DNA of 64,000 nt, from contig DATAGZ010000001.1 of assembly GCA_036263455.1 (NCBI GenBank), forward strand, positions 1 through 64,000, written 5' to 3'. Every line of letters begins with the position of its first letter. Within the stretch, counting starts at the first letter, position 1. Origin of the DNA: DATAGZ01 sp036263455. GTDB lineage: Bacteria > Pseudomonadota > Alphaproteobacteria > Dongiales > Dongiaceae. The notes under the pieces are model-generated. The model saw only the letters and a program-made list of their open reading frames with translations. It was not told the origin of the DNA and did no database searches. This document shows positions 8,713 to 17,141 of the stretch, in pieces. The translations under genes and the position numbers were made by a program.

Positions 8713-9926
8713 CAAATGATCCCACGCGCCCTGAGGCCGGCCAAATCTTGCGGCGAAAGGCCGAGCTGCCCGCCCAGTATTTCTTCGGTATGCTCGCCGC
8801 AACAAGGCGGCGGCAAATCATAGCGCACCGGCGTCTTCGAGAATTTCAGCGGGTTGGCCACGAGATCTATCGCGCCAGCGCCCGCCAAGGGGTAATCCAT
8901 CCGAATTCGCATATCGCGCGCCTGGACTTGCGGGTCGGCGAAGACCTGGTCGATGGTATTGACCGGTCCGACCGGGACGCCGACGGAAGTGAGGCCTTCG
9001 ATCCAGTAGGATTGCGGCTTTGTCCGGGTGACCGCTTCGATCAAGGCATAGCAGATACGGCGATTTTTTACCCGAGCGGAGTTGGTCGCGAATCGCGGGT
9101 CTTTGGCCCATTCGGGATGACCGGCAAAGACACAGAATCTCTCGAACTGAGAATCGTTGCCGTTCGCGAGGATGAAATGGCCGTCAGAGCAGGGAACGAC
9201 GGAATAGGGCACGATGCTGGGATGCTCGTTGCCGAGCCGTTGCGGAACCACTCCAGCGACGAGGTAGTTGATCGCCAGGTAGGAAAGGCTTGCCACCTGT
9301 GTATCCAGCAGCGAGAGATCTACATGCTGGCCCTCCCCGCTTTCGTTGCGATGGTGCAGGGCCGCGAGAATGCCGATGACCGCATAGAGACCGCACATGA
9401 GATCGGCCACCGCCACACCCACCTTGGTCGGGGCGCCATCCGGCTCCCCCGTGATGCTCATGATCCCGCCCATGCCCTGGACGAGAAAATCGTAGCCCGC
9501 ATGCTTGGCATAAGGCCCGGTTTGGCCAAAGCCCGTGATCGAGCAATAGATGAGATGGGGAAACTCCGCCTTGAGATCGGCGTAGGAAAGACCATAGCGC
9601 GCAAGATTGCCCACTTTGAAATTCTCGACGACCACATCGGACTTCGCGATGAGACGCCGAACCAGGGCGCTTCCTTCCGGTTTCGAAATGTCGACCGCAA
9701 CCGATTTCTTGTTGCGGTTGCTGGCGAGGTAGTAGGTGGATTCGCTTATCTCTTCGCCCTGGGCGTTCCGTACATAAGGCGGGCCCCAGCCACGCGTGTC
9801 GTCGCCCTGGCCGGGCCGTTCGATCTTGATGATCTCCGCGCCGAAATCGCCCAGAATCTGGGTCGCGGTCGGTCCGGCCAGGATACGGGATAAATCTAGG
9901 ACCTTCAAACCGTGCAATGGAGTCAT
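8712..9926 (-). CDS. Class III (CaiB/BaiF) CoA transferase
   Basis: 404 residues of the family III CoA transferases, which move CoA between carboxylic acids. LHGLKVLDLSRILAGPTATQ at the N-terminus and GWGPPYVRNAQGEE follow the family closely; AGYDFLVQGMGG near residue 165 holds the catalytic Asp. The start at 9926 has the ribosome-binding site AAGGGG. It is the first gene before pyrB, plsY and the pyrC-like gene, with a one-base overlap to pyrB, although no metabolic link is obvious. The substrate cannot be read from the sequence. Confidence 0.9.
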   Translation of the reverse strand: MTPLHGLKVLDLSRILAGPTATQILGDFGAEIIKIERPGQGDDTRGWGPPYVRNAQGEEISESTYYLASNRNKKSVAVDISKPEGSALVRRLIAKSDVVVENFKVGNLARYGLSYADLKAEFPHLIYCSITGFGQTGPYAKHAGYDFLVQGMGGIMSITGEPDGAPTKVGVAVADLMCGLYAVIGILAALHHRNESGEGQHVDLSLLDTQVASLSYLAINYLVAGVVPQRLGNEHPSIVPYSVVPCSDGHFILANGNDSQFERFCVFAGHPEWAKDPRFATNSARVKNRRICYALIEAVTRTKPQSYWIEGLTSVGVPVGPVNTIDQVFADPQVQARDMRIRMDYPLAGAGAIDLVANPLKFSKTPVRYDLPPPCCGEHTEEILGGQLGLSPQDLAGLRARGII

Positions 9927-9949
9927 CGTCGCCCCTTCTAGCACTCTTC

Positions 9950-9978
9950 TTGACGAACGGAAGAGGAAAACCTAGCCT
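9950..9978 (+). promoter_or_regulatory. Sigma-70-type promoter of rnpB
   Basis: TTGACG at 9950-9955, exactly 17 bases, then TAGCCT at 9973-9978. The predicted transcription start falls near 9985-9987, where the first helix of RNase P RNA begins. The divergent CoA transferase starts at 9926. Confidence 0.75.
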
Positions 9979-9986
9979 GTATTCGT

Positions 9987-10366
9987 CAGGTGGCCGGATG
10001 GCCGCTTCCAGCATGCTGGGAGAGGAAAGTCCGGGCTCCACGGAAAGACGGTGCCGGGTAACGCCCGGCGGGGTCGGGGTTCGCCCCGGCTTTAGGGAAA
10101 GTGCCACAGAAACTAGACCGCCAGACGCCTCGCGTCGGCAAGGGTGAAACAGTGCGGTAAGAGCGCACTGCGGCGTCCAGCAATGGAATGCCGCGGCAAA
10201 CCCCACCGGGAGCAAGACCATGTAGGAGAAGAGGAACGGTGGTTCCAGACGTTTTCCGCGTCCTTCTCGGGTAGGTCGCGCGAGGCAGTTGGTAACAACT
10301 GTCCCAGAGGAATGGCCATCCAGGAATTTCGATTCTGGACAGAACCCGGCTTACAGGCCACCTGGC
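9987..10366 (+). ncRNA. rnpB: RNase P RNA component (bacterial type A)
   Basis: Catalytic RNA that trims the 5' leader from precursor tRNAs. Helix P1 forms between CAGGTGGCC at 9987-9995 and GGCCACCTG at 10356-10364. The universally conserved blocks are present in order: GAGGAAAGTCCGGGCTCC, ACAGAAA, AGGGTGAAA with GTAAGAGC, GAGCAAG, AGAGGAATGGCC and ACAGAACCCGGCTTACAG. The RNA lies directly behind a TTGACG-N17-TAGCCT promoter. The exact 3' end is not resolved and no clear terminator follows. Confidence 0.96.
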
Positions 10367-10474
10367 CTTTCGCTTATTTTCTATTCCGGTATCCCGGCTA
10401 TTGAGCGTTCACCGGTCGGCAATTGTCCAGCAGGCCGATTCCCGCTATGCAACAATCATGACCGGGAAGAACGC

Positions 10475-10969
10475 ATGAGCAGGCTCGACAGCTTCATCCG
10501 CAGGCTCGAGGCCCAGCGGGCCTGCCTCGATTTTTCGGCACGGCTTCTCGGAGACATGCCCGGCGCGATCCTCGAGATCGGCCTGGGCAATGGGCGCACC
10601 TACGATCATCTGCGAGAGATTTTTCCGAATCGAGAGATCTATGTATTCGATCGGCGCATCGCGGCGCATCCGGATTGCATCCCGCCGGCGTCCCGGATGT
10701 TCCTGGGCGACCTCCCCGCCTCGCTCGTTGCCGCCCACGACCGGCTCGGCGGCCATGTCGCCGTCCTCGCGCATGTGGATATCGGCAGCGGGGATGAAGC
10801 GCGGAGCCAGCAATTGGCGCGAGACCTGGCGCCCGCCCTCATGGCCCTGATGCGGCCGGGCGGGCTCATCCTCTCGGACCAGCCCATGCCGGGCTGCGAA
10901 GACGTTGCGCCACCCGCCGGCATCCAGCCGCGGCGCTATTTCATCGGGCGGGTTGCGTCTCCGCGCTGA
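10475..10969 (+). CDS. SAM-dependent methyltransferase (Methyltransf_17 type)
   Basis: 164 residues. MSRLDSFIRRLEAQRACLD at the start and ILEIGLGNGRTYDHLREIF near residue 31 form the N-terminal helix and the SAM-binding motif I of a small class I methyltransferase family found mainly in Alphaproteobacteria; FDRRIA at the end of the second strand is the acidic motif. The start at 10475 has GGGAAGA upstream and removes a 62-residue extension that would run back into rnpB. The 3' end overlaps the convergent cobT by 29 nt. The methyl acceptor is unknown. Confidence 0.85.
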   Translation: MSRLDSFIRRLEAQRACLDFSARLLGDMPGAILEIGLGNGRTYDHLREIFPNREIYVFDRRIAAHPDCIPPASRMFLGDLPASLVAAHDRLGGHVAVLAHVDIGSGDEARSQQLARDLAPALMALMRPGGLILSDQPMPGCEDVAPPAGIQPRRYFIGRVASPR

Positions 10970-11993
10970 GCGCGTCTTTCGCGCTGACGCCGGCCTCGGC
11001 AAAGGTGGCCATGCCGGCATGGCATAGGGTCGCGGCGCGCAGGAGCGGGATCGCCAATGCGGCACCCGAGGCCTCGCCCAGCCGCATCCCGAAATCGAGC
11101 AACGGCCGCTTGTCCAGCAGCCCAAGCAGGCGGCGGTGGCCGGGTTCCGCCGAGCAATGGGCAACGCAGCAATGGTCGAGCGCGCCCGCGCGCATTTTTT
11201 CCAGAACTGCGGCGGCCACGCAGGTCGTGAAGCCGTCGAGCAGGACCGGCACCCCCGCCATGCGGGCGGCGATGACCGCGCCGGCCATCGCGGCGAGTTC
11301 GCGTCCGCCCAGACATTGCAGGATGGCGAGTGGGTCGCCGCGGCGATCCGCGTGGCGGGCCAGGCCACGATCGATCACCTCGATCTTGCGCAGGAGGGCA
11401 TCTCCGGCCACCCCCGTGCCTGGGCCGGCCCAATCCAGTCCGGTGCCGCCGAAGAGACCAGCCGCGAGCGCCGCCGCGCTGGTGGTATTTCCGATGCCCA
11501 TTTCGCCGACGCAGAGCAGATCGACGCCCGGCTCCACCGCCATCATGCCATAGGCCATCGCCCGGCAGCATTCTTCTTCGCTCATCGCCGGCCGTTCGGT
11601 GAAATCCTCGGTGGGCTCGGTGAGGTTGAGTTCATAGACGCGCAGGTCGGCGTCGGCATTCCGGCAAAGCTGGTTGACCGCAGCACCGCCTCTCTGGAAA
11701 TTCGCCACCATCTGCACCGTCACGTCTTGAGGGAAAGCCGAGACACCCCGGCGCGCCACGCCGTGGTTGCCAGCAAATACCGCCACGCGCGGATGGTCTA
11801 TGCGCGGCAATGCGCGGCGCTGTACTGCGGCCAGCCACAGGGTCAGCTCCTCCAGGCGACCTAGCGAGCCGGCCGGCTTGGTGAGCTGGGCATTCCTGGC
11901 GCTGGCCTGCTCACGTGCCGTTTCGTCGAGGGGCGGCAGGGAATTCACAAGGGCGCGGATCTCGTCAAAATGTGGGGGCATGTTTTCTTTCAT
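10941..11993 (-). CDS. cobT: Nicotinate-nucleotide--dimethylbenzimidazole phosphoribosyltransferase
   Basis: 350 residues, the usual length. It makes alpha-ribazole phosphate for the lower ligand of cobalamin. LTKPAGSLGRLEELTLWLA near residue 38, VFAGNHGVARRGVSAFPQ near residue 71, LCVGEMGIGNTTSAAALAAG and the C-terminal LDFGMRLGEASGAALA with its catalytic Glu are all conserved. It is divergent from cobS with only 22 nt between the start codons, and its 3' end overlaps the methyltransferase gene. The promoters of cobT and of cobS must lie partly inside each other's coding region. No cobalamin riboswitch is visible. Confidence 0.96.
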   Translation of the reverse strand: MKENMPPHFDEIRALVNSLPPLDETAREQASARNAQLTKPAGSLGRLEELTLWLAAVQRRALPRIDHPRVAVFAGNHGVARRGVSAFPQDVTVQMVANFQRGGAAVNQLCRNADADLRVYELNLTEPTEDFTERPAMSEEECCRAMAYGMMAVEPGVDLLCVGEMGIGNTTSAAALAAGLFGGTGLDWAGPGTGVAGDALLRKIEVIDRGLARHADRRGDPLAILQCLGGRELAAMAGAVIAARMAGVPVLLDGFTTCVAAAVLEKMRAGALDHCCVAHCSAEPGHRRLLGLLDKRPLLDFGMRLGEASGAALAIPLLRAATLCHAGMATFAEAGVSAKDALSAETQPAR

Positions 11994-12015
11994 AGTTTTC
12001 TATAAGCTCGATGCC

Positions 12016-12768
12016 ATGATTCGGGAAATGCGCTTCTCATCCCTGCGGACCTGCTTAAGCTTTTTCACCATCCTGCGCCTGGGGGGAGAGAACGTTCCGC
12101 TTTCCGCTCTGGCGGGGTACTTCCCTCTCGCGGGCCTGGCCATTGGCGCCGCCGCTGGCGCCTTGGCCTGCCTTCTCCTTGGGGTAGGCGTCCCGTCCCC
12201 CGTGGCGATTGTGATCGCGCTCGGCGCGAGCATCGTGTTCACCGGTGGCCTGCATGAGGATGGGCTGGCCGACAGTGCCGATGCACTCGGAATCCGCCAC
12301 GATCGCGAGCGCCGGATTGCCGTTTTGAAGGATAGCCGGATCGGAACCTATGGCTGCCTCGCGCTCATCTTGAATTTCTCTCTGCGCTTTTTCACCTTGC
12401 AAGCCCAGGCCACGCATGGATTCTACACATTGTTCTGCGCCTTCGCCCTGTCCGCCACGATGGGCCGCGCGGTTTTGCCGCTCGTCATGCGCTCGTTGCC
12501 GTTGCTCTCCACCGAGGGCATGGCGGCGCGCGCCGGCGCTTTTAGCGCAACCGCGAGCCGAACCGCGCTCGGGGTGGGGTTGGTGCTCTGCGCCCTCGTC
12601 GCGGGGCCGTTCGCGGCGCTCATTGCGTTCGTCTCCGCCCTGATCGCGGCCTATCTCCTCGCGCGCCTCGCGCGCCATGCCTTTGGTGGGCATAACGGCG
12701 ATATCCTCGGCGCGATCGAGCAATGCGCCGAACTGGCCGTCCTGATCAATCTTAGCGTCCGGCCATGA
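12016..12768 (+). CDS. cobS: Adenosylcobinamide-GDP ribazoletransferase
   Basis: 250 residues, hydrophobic, with several membrane segments. It joins adenosylcobinamide-GDP and alpha-ribazole (phosphate) to give cobalamin, at the inner membrane. TGGLHEDGLADSADALG near residue 75 and LKDSRIGTYG near residue 105 are the family signatures; GHNGDILGAIEQCAELAVL closes the protein. The start at 12016 gives the standard length; ATG 12028 is an alternative and neither has a strong ribosome-binding site. Its stop overlaps the start of the phosphatase gene (ATGA). Confidence 0.94.
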   Translation: MIREMRFSSLRTCLSFFTILRLGGENVPLSALAGYFPLAGLAIGAAAGALACLLLGVGVPSPVAIVIALGASIVFTGGLHEDGLADSADALGIRHDRERRIAVLKDSRIGTYGCLALILNFSLRFFTLQAQATHGFYTLFCAFALSATMGRAVLPLVMRSLPLLSTEGMAARAGAFSATASRTALGVGLVLCALVAGPFAALIAFVSALIAAYLLARLARHAFGGHNGDILGAIEQCAELAVLINLSVRP

Positions 12769-13319
12769 TCCGCTTTTTCTTTCTTCGCCACGCGCCGGCC
12801 GAAAAGACCATGGCCGATCCGCCGGTTCTGCCGTTTTCCTGCCCTTCTCTCGGGGATCTCCCCCAGGAATATATCGCCCTGAGCTCTCCCCTGAGGCGTG
12901 CGCAAGAGACATTCCGCGGAATGGGGATCGGTGAATATGCCTGCGATGCTTCTTTTGCCGAGCAGGATTTCGGCCTGTGGGAAACCCTGTCTTGGACTGA
13001 GATCGCCCAGAGCTTTCCGCAGGCCCATGCCGACTTCTGGCGCGACCCGGTCCATGCGGTTCCGCCGGAAGGAGAAAGCTTCGCTTCCGTCGTAGCGCGA
13101 GTGCGCGGCAGCCTGGCACGGCTTTGCTCTCCGACCGCCAAGACGTATCTCATCGCCAGCCATGCCGGAGCGATCCGGGCGGCCTTGGCCGTGGCGCTCG
13201 GTGTGGCGGACAGGCCGCAGGCAGTGCTCCGCTTCGAGATTCCTCACCTGTACTGCCAGCGAATCGATTACATTTCGGGAGAGGACTGGATCGTCCATTC
13301 CGGGCGAAGACTTGTTTAG
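12765..13319 (+). CDS. cobC: Histidine phosphatase family protein, probable alpha-ribazole phosphatase
   Basis: 184 residues of the phosphoglycerate-mutase/histidine phosphatase fold. FLRHAPAE at residues 6-13 holds the catalytic His; LSSPLRRAQET, the acidic FAEQDFGLWE and ASHAGAIRAAL with the second His complete the site. Translational coupling to cobS (ATGA) and proximity to cobT point to removal of the 5' phosphate from alpha-ribazole 5'-phosphate or from cobalamin phosphate. The family is certain; the substrate follows from context. Confidence 0.88.
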   Translation: MIRFFFLRHAPAEKTMADPPVLPFSCPSLGDLPQEYIALSSPLRRAQETFRGMGIGEYACDASFAEQDFGLWETLSWTEIAQSFPQAHADFWRDPVHAVPPEGESFASVVARVRGSLARLCSPTAKTYLIASHAGAIRAALAVALGVADRPQAVLRFEIPHLYCQRIDYISGEDWIVHSGRRLV

Positions 13320-13332
13320 GAAAGAGACCGCA

Positions 13333-13998
13333 ATGAAAAACACCCTTTTTCTCGCCTTGCTCGGCATCCTTGTCCCGCTCAAGCTTGCCTTCGCCCTCAG
13401 CCCCGAACAGGAACTCATCGAGGAAGCGCGGCTCTCCTTCGAGAAGCTCGTCTCTTCGGAGGAATTTCCCCAACTCGCCGATTACGTCAAGCGCTCGCGT
13501 GCGGTGATGATTTTCCCCGACGTCTTCAAGGGCGGTTTCGTCGTCGGCGGAGAAGGCGGGACCGGGGTCCTGATGGTGCGCAAGAAAGAAGGCGGCTGGT
13601 CGCAGCCGGCCTTCTATACGCTTGCGGCGGGCTCGGTAGGGTTGCAGATCGGGGCGCAATCCTCCGAGGTGATCTTTACTATCATGAATAGCAACGCGCT
13701 CGATTCCATTCTGGATAATCAGGTCAAGTTCGGCGCGGGCGTTTCGGTCGCGGCAGGCCCGCTGGGCAAGGGGTTGGCGGGCAGCACCACCACCAATCTG
13801 GACGCCGACGTCTATTCCTTTGCCAAGACTTCCGGCCTGTTCGCGGGCGCCTCTTTCGATGGGTCCGGCATTCTGAAACGCGATTCCTACAACCACGCCT
13901 ATTACGGGTCGGCGGCGACGCCGTATGCGATTGTAATCCAGGGGAAATATCACAATCCCAATACCCAGGACCTGCTCAATGCCCTTGCGCCCTACTAG
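13333..13998 (+). CDS. Secreted SYLF (Ysc84/DUF500) lipid-binding domain protein
   Basis: 221 residues. A signal peptide (KNTLFLALLGILVPLKLAFA) ends near residue 22. The rest is one SYLF domain: VKRSRAVMIFPDVFKGGFVV, the glycine-rich GGEGGTGVLMVRKK, SQPAFYTLAAGSVGLQIG and SVAAGPLGKGLAGSTTTNLDADVYSFAKTSGLF (quoted here as positions about 137-170) are typical. SYLF domains bind phosphoinositides or other anionic lipids; the bacterial role is poorly known. It follows cobC by 13 nt and precedes the SCO1 gene by 20 nt, so it may share their transcript. Confidence 0.88.
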   Translation: MKNTLFLALLGILVPLKLAFALSPEQELIEEARLSFEKLVSSEEFPQLADYVKRSRAVMIFPDVFKGGFVVGGEGGTGVLMVRKKEGGWSQPAFYTLAAGSVGLQIGAQSSEVIFTIMNSNALDSILDNQVKFGAGVSVAAGPLGKGLAGSTTTNLDADVYSFAKTSGLFAGASFDGSGILKRDSYNHAYYGSAATPYAIVIQGKYHNPNTQDLLNALAPY

Positions 13999-14018
13999 GC
14001 GATGAGCGAAACAGAGCC

Positions 14019-14597
14019 ATGAAACGCACGTCCCTCTTTGCCATCCTCGTGCTCTGCGGTGCAGCCATCCTGGCAGGGGCCGGGTTGCGGCGGGGCTGGT
14101 TTGTCGAGCCGTCGCCGGAATCTTCCACAGGCACGGCCCTAATCGGGGGGCCTTTTTCCCTCGTCGATCAGAATAATCAGCGCCGGAACGATCGCGAGTT
14201 CCGGGGAAAGTTCCTGCTGGTCTATTTTGGCTATACCGCCTGTCCCGACGCCTGTCCGCTTGCCCTTCAGAATTTGAGCGAGGCGCTGCGAAAGCTGGGG
14301 GGACGCGCCGACGAGCTTCAAGTAGTGTTCGTGAGCGTCGATCCCACTCACGATACGCCGGCGGTTCTCCACGAATACATGCAACATTTCGATTCCCGCA
14401 TCCTTGCGCTGACCGGAAGCCAAGACGAAGTCTCTCATGCCGCCGCGGCCTATCGGGTCTTCGTGGGCAAGACGCCGGACCGGATCAGCCATTCCGACCT
14501 CATCTATGTCATGGGGAAGGACGGTTCGTATCTAAGGCATTTCTCGTCGGAGTCGAGCCCCGATGAAATTGTCGATAACATTAAGTCTTTATCTTGA
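14019..14597 (+). CDS. SCO1/SenC family copper chaperone
   Basis: 192 residues: one N-terminal membrane anchor (residues about 5-25) and a periplasmic thioredoxin-like domain. The copper ligands are visible as GYTACPDACPLALQNL (CxxxC) near residue 75 and the His in RISHSDLIYVM near residue 160; VFVSVDPTHDTPAVLHEYM is the conserved middle. Such proteins deliver copper to the CuA site of cytochrome c oxidase or act in thiol redox control. No oxidase genes are in the window. Confidence 0.93.
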   Translation: MKRTSLFAILVLCGAAILAGAGLRRGWFVEPSPESSTGTALIGGPFSLVDQNNQRRNDREFRGKFLLVYFGYTACPDACPLALQNLSEALRKLGGRADELQVVFVSVDPTHDTPAVLHEYMQHFDSRILALTGSQDEVSHAAAAYRVFVGKTPDRISHSDLIYVMGKDGSYLRHFSSESSPDEIVDNIKSLS

Positions 14598-14650
14598 CTT
14601 GAAAAATCGCCTGTTAAGGTCTATCTTCTATGGTGGAGTCGGTGATGTGA

Positions 14651-15916
14651 ATGGCCGACCCATCCAACAGACTTTTATGGGGCTCTATGCTCTACCAGAC
14701 TTATGATGCGCATTTCTGGGGTTTGACGCCGGCGCGGCTCACCGCGCGCGCGCTTCATCACACGCTCAGCCATCCCTACAGTCCCGTCTCCTACACACCC
14801 GTCGGGCGTGTGGGCGCCGCCATGGCCGAGATGTTCGACCGGTGGGCGCGCCGGTACCACAAGCCCAGCTTCGATATCGAGGCCGTCGCGACCGGCAAGC
14901 GAGACATCGCGGTCCATCAAGAATCGGTTCTGGATAAGCCTTTCTGTTCCTTGCTGCATTTCCGCAAGGAAACCGAGCGCGACCTTAAGCAGCCCAAGCT
15001 TCTGCTCGTCGCTCCCATGTCGGGCCATTATGCCACGCTGCTGCGGGGAACGACCGAGACCGTGCTCCCCGATCACGATACCTATATCACGGACTGGGCG
15101 GACGCGCGGATGGTGCCGCTGAGCAAAGGCAATTTCGATTTTTCCGACTACGTCGATTACGTGATCGAATTCTTGCGCTTCCTCGGACCCAACACCCATG
15201 TCGTGGCGGTTTGCCAGCCTTCTCCAGCGGTGCTCGCCGCGACCGCGCTCCTGGCGCAGGCCAAGGACGAGGCTCAGCCCGCCAGCGTGACCCTCATGGG
15301 CGGCCCGATCGATACGCGCATCAATCCCACCGGGGTCAATAAGCTGGCGAGCAGCGAGGAGCTGAGCTGGTTCGAATACAAGGCGATCCACGTGGTGCCG
15401 AGCTACTACCCAGGCGCCATGCGGCGGGTCTATCCCGGCTTCCTGCAGCTCGCGGGTTTCATGTCGATGAATCCGGGCCGGCATCTCGGCTCGCATTTCG
15501 ATTTCTTCCACCATCTGGTCAAGGGAGACGGCGATTCGGCCCAGGCGCACCGTGCTTTCTATGACGAATATCTTTCGGTCATGGATCTCAATGCCGATTT
15601 CTATCTGCAGACGCTCGACCTGGTTTTCCAGCGCCATGCCTTGCCCAACCGCACTTTGACCCACCGCAACCAGCTCGTCGATCTCCGCGCGATCTGCAAG
15701 ACGGCGCTGCATACGATCGAGGGCGAACTCGACGATATTTCCGGGGTCGGCCAGACCAAGGCCGCGCACGACCTCTGCTCATCCATACCCGACAGCAAGC
15801 GGCGCCACGTCGTGCACCCCGGCGTGGGCCATTTCGGTATCTTCAATGGCCGGCGTTGGCGTTCGGAAGTCTATCCGCAGGTGCGCGATTTCATCGCCCA
15901 GCACAACCAGGCATAA
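14651..15916 (+). CDS. phaZ: Intracellular polyhydroxyalkanoate depolymerase
   Basis: 421 residues. It hydrolyses stored PHB granules inside the cell. The family signature is a Cys nucleophile in place of Ser: HVVAVCQPSPAVLAATALLA near residue 190; the catalytic His is in HPGVGHFGIFNGRRWR near the C-terminus, and an Asp lies before it. Most family members begin at the equivalent of MLYQTYDA (ATG at 14687, with GGGG upstream), so the first 12 residues shown may not be translated. The gene ends one base before the convergent cysteine-cluster gene. Confidence 0.93.
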   Translation: MADPSNRLLWGSMLYQTYDAHFWGLTPARLTARALHHTLSHPYSPVSYTPVGRVGAAMAEMFDRWARRYHKPSFDIEAVATGKRDIAVHQESVLDKPFCSLLHFRKETERDLKQPKLLLVAPMSGHYATLLRGTTETVLPDHDTYITDWADARMVPLSKGNFDFSDYVDYVIEFLRFLGPNTHVVAVCQPSPAVLAATALLAQAKDEAQPASVTLMGGPIDTRINPTGVNKLASSEELSWFEYKAIHVVPSYYPGAMRRVYPGFLQLAGFMSMNPGRHLGSHFDFFHHLVKGDGDSAQAHRAFYDEYLSVMDLNADFYLQTLDLVFQRHALPNRTLTHRNQLVDLRAICKTALHTIEGELDDISGVGQTKAAHDLCSSIPDSKRRHVVHPGVGHFGIFNGRRWRSEVYPQVRDFIAQHNQA

Positions 15917-16666
15917 TTATCGCAGCACAGGAATCAGATCGGCCTCCAGCGCGGGCGTCATCTTTATTCCATGCGCCTTGAGCGCCCGGCGGTAGGAAGT
16001 CGGGGAACGGTACGGGCCATGGCGGGGGAGTTCTCCCGCGGAGGCCGGCACAATATCGCCGCCATGAGGCGGGACCTTCAGCAGCCCCCCTTCCCGGTCG
16101 ATCAGGAAGATCGGCCGCTTCCAGCGCGAGAAGACGCGGCGATGCTGCGCGGATTGCCAGCGAAACGTGTGACGCTCGCTCTCGTCGCGCTCGAGAATGT
16201 AGTCGAACGCCGCGATGAATTCCTGGATGAAGGACTCCCGGATCACCGCGAGGTTGGAAATGATCCAGCAGCGATCCTCGAAGATCCAATAGGTGGCGAG
16301 CCCGATGAACGTGCCTGCACTGTCGTGATAGGGATAAAAAGGAAAGGACCGGCAGGCCAGGGCGCGATTGTCGCGCTCGCAGAACCGCGCGCCCTTACAG
16401 ACCGCGCCCATGCAGGAACGCGGCATGTCCGCAAGCGCGTGGCGGTCGGCCTGACTCTTGGGATAAAAGCGCCGCCACAGATCGCTGCGTGACCGCAGGG
16501 TCTCGAACTCCGCCTTTTCCATGACCGGAATGGCATGTTCAACCGAGCAGCAGACCGGTTCGCCGCCATTGAGGGGCGCGCAGAATTTGCCACAATCATA
16601 GGCCGAGACCGCCGCCGAGAAATGCGCATAGAGATATTTGAAATTAACCGGATGTTTTGCCACCAT
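15917..16666 (-). CDS. YkgJ-type cysteine cluster protein
   Basis: 249 residues from ATG 16666. The N-terminal half holds the cysteine cluster: DCGKFCAPLNGGEPVCC, then CMGAVCKGARFCERDNRALACRSFPFYPYH, a likely zinc or Fe-S site of the YkgJ/UPF0153 kind. The C-terminal half is basic with no recognised motif. An in-frame ATG at 16735 would add 23 residues but overlap the divergent DUF4170 gene by 29 nt; neither start has a strong ribosome-binding site. Function unknown. It ends directly against phaZ. Confidence 0.8.
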   Translation of the reverse strand: MVAKHPVNFKYLYAHFSAAVSAYDCGKFCAPLNGGEPVCCSVEHAIPVMEKAEFETLRSRSDLWRRFYPKSQADRHALADMPRSCMGAVCKGARFCERDNRALACRSFPFYPYHDSAGTFIGLATYWIFEDRCWIISNLAVIRESFIQEFIAAFDYILERDESERHTFRWQSAQHRRVFSRWKRPIFLIDREGGLLKVPPHGGDIVPASAGELPRHGPYRSPTSYRRALKAHGIKMTPALEADLIPVLR

Positions 16667-16706
16667 CCGTGCATAATCGAGCGGCAAGCAAAGGTCGAGG
16701 GAAAAG

Positions 16707-17132
16707 ATGAAGCGATACTGGGTCACGGGCGGCATCTACGCCGACACCTCTTTTACCGCCTTGCCCCCGGATCGGCCTGAAGAACGGATCGGTCCGTTTG
16801 CCACTTACGCCGAAGCCAAGCAGGCCTGGCATAAGCGCGCCTGGGAAACGGTCGACAACGCCACTGCCCGTTACCACATCATCGAGGAGGACGCCGCGCC
16901 GAGCTGGTGGGTGGTCGGTGGCACCTATACCGACACGAGCTTCACGATCTGCGCTTCACCGGAAGGAGAGCAGTGGCACGGCCCTTATGCAAGCGAGGAA
17001 GAAGCGAAGCAGGCATGGGCGCGCCTCTCCTGGCAAAATGTCGATGATGCCTTGACGCGCTTTCGTATTCAAACCACGTCGGATACGCGGTTACCGGCCG
17101 GATCCCGGAATGGCCGCGCCATTCCGGGATAG
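16707..17132 (+). CDS. Tandem-duplicated DUF4170 protein
   Basis: 141 residues made of two similar units of about 65 residues. The first begins YWVTGGIYADTSFTAL and ends RAWETVDNATARYHII; the second begins WWVVGGTYTDTSFTIC and ends LSWQNVDDALTRFRIQ, and both contain a GP(F/Y)A-EEAKQAW core. DUF4170 proteins are small alphaproteobacterial proteins of unknown function, usually one unit long. Ribosome-binding site GAGGGAAAAG. The last codons are formed from an inverted repeat (17102-17130). It is convergent with ftsZ. Confidence 0.82.
   Translation: MKRYWVTGGIYADTSFTALPPDRPEERIGPFATYAEAKQAWHKRAWETVDNATARYHIIEEDAAPSWWVVGGTYTDTSFTICASPEGEQWHGPYASEEEAKQAWARLSWQNVDDALTRFRIQTTSDTRLPAGSRNGRAIPG
17102..17130. 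terminator. Long perfect hairpin at the convergent ends of DUF4170 gene and ftsZ
   Basis: ATCCCGGAATGGC, loop CGC, GCCATTCCGGGAT: 13 perfect base pairs. It lies inside the last codons of the DUF4170 gene and 12 nt past the ftsZ stop on the other strand, so it can act on both transcripts. There is no T-run, so it may work with Rho or protect RNA ends. Confidence 0.6.
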
Positions 17133-17141
17133 GCATGCCGG

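Noticed and set aside
10289..10474. N-terminal extension of the methyltransferase reaching into rnpB.
   Set aside because: It overlaps the 3' third of RNase P RNA, and family members start at MSRLDSF, which has its own ribosome-binding site.
11994..12015. Cobalamin riboswitch before cobT or cobS.
   Set aside because: Only 22 nt lie between the starts and no B12-box sequence is visible nearby.
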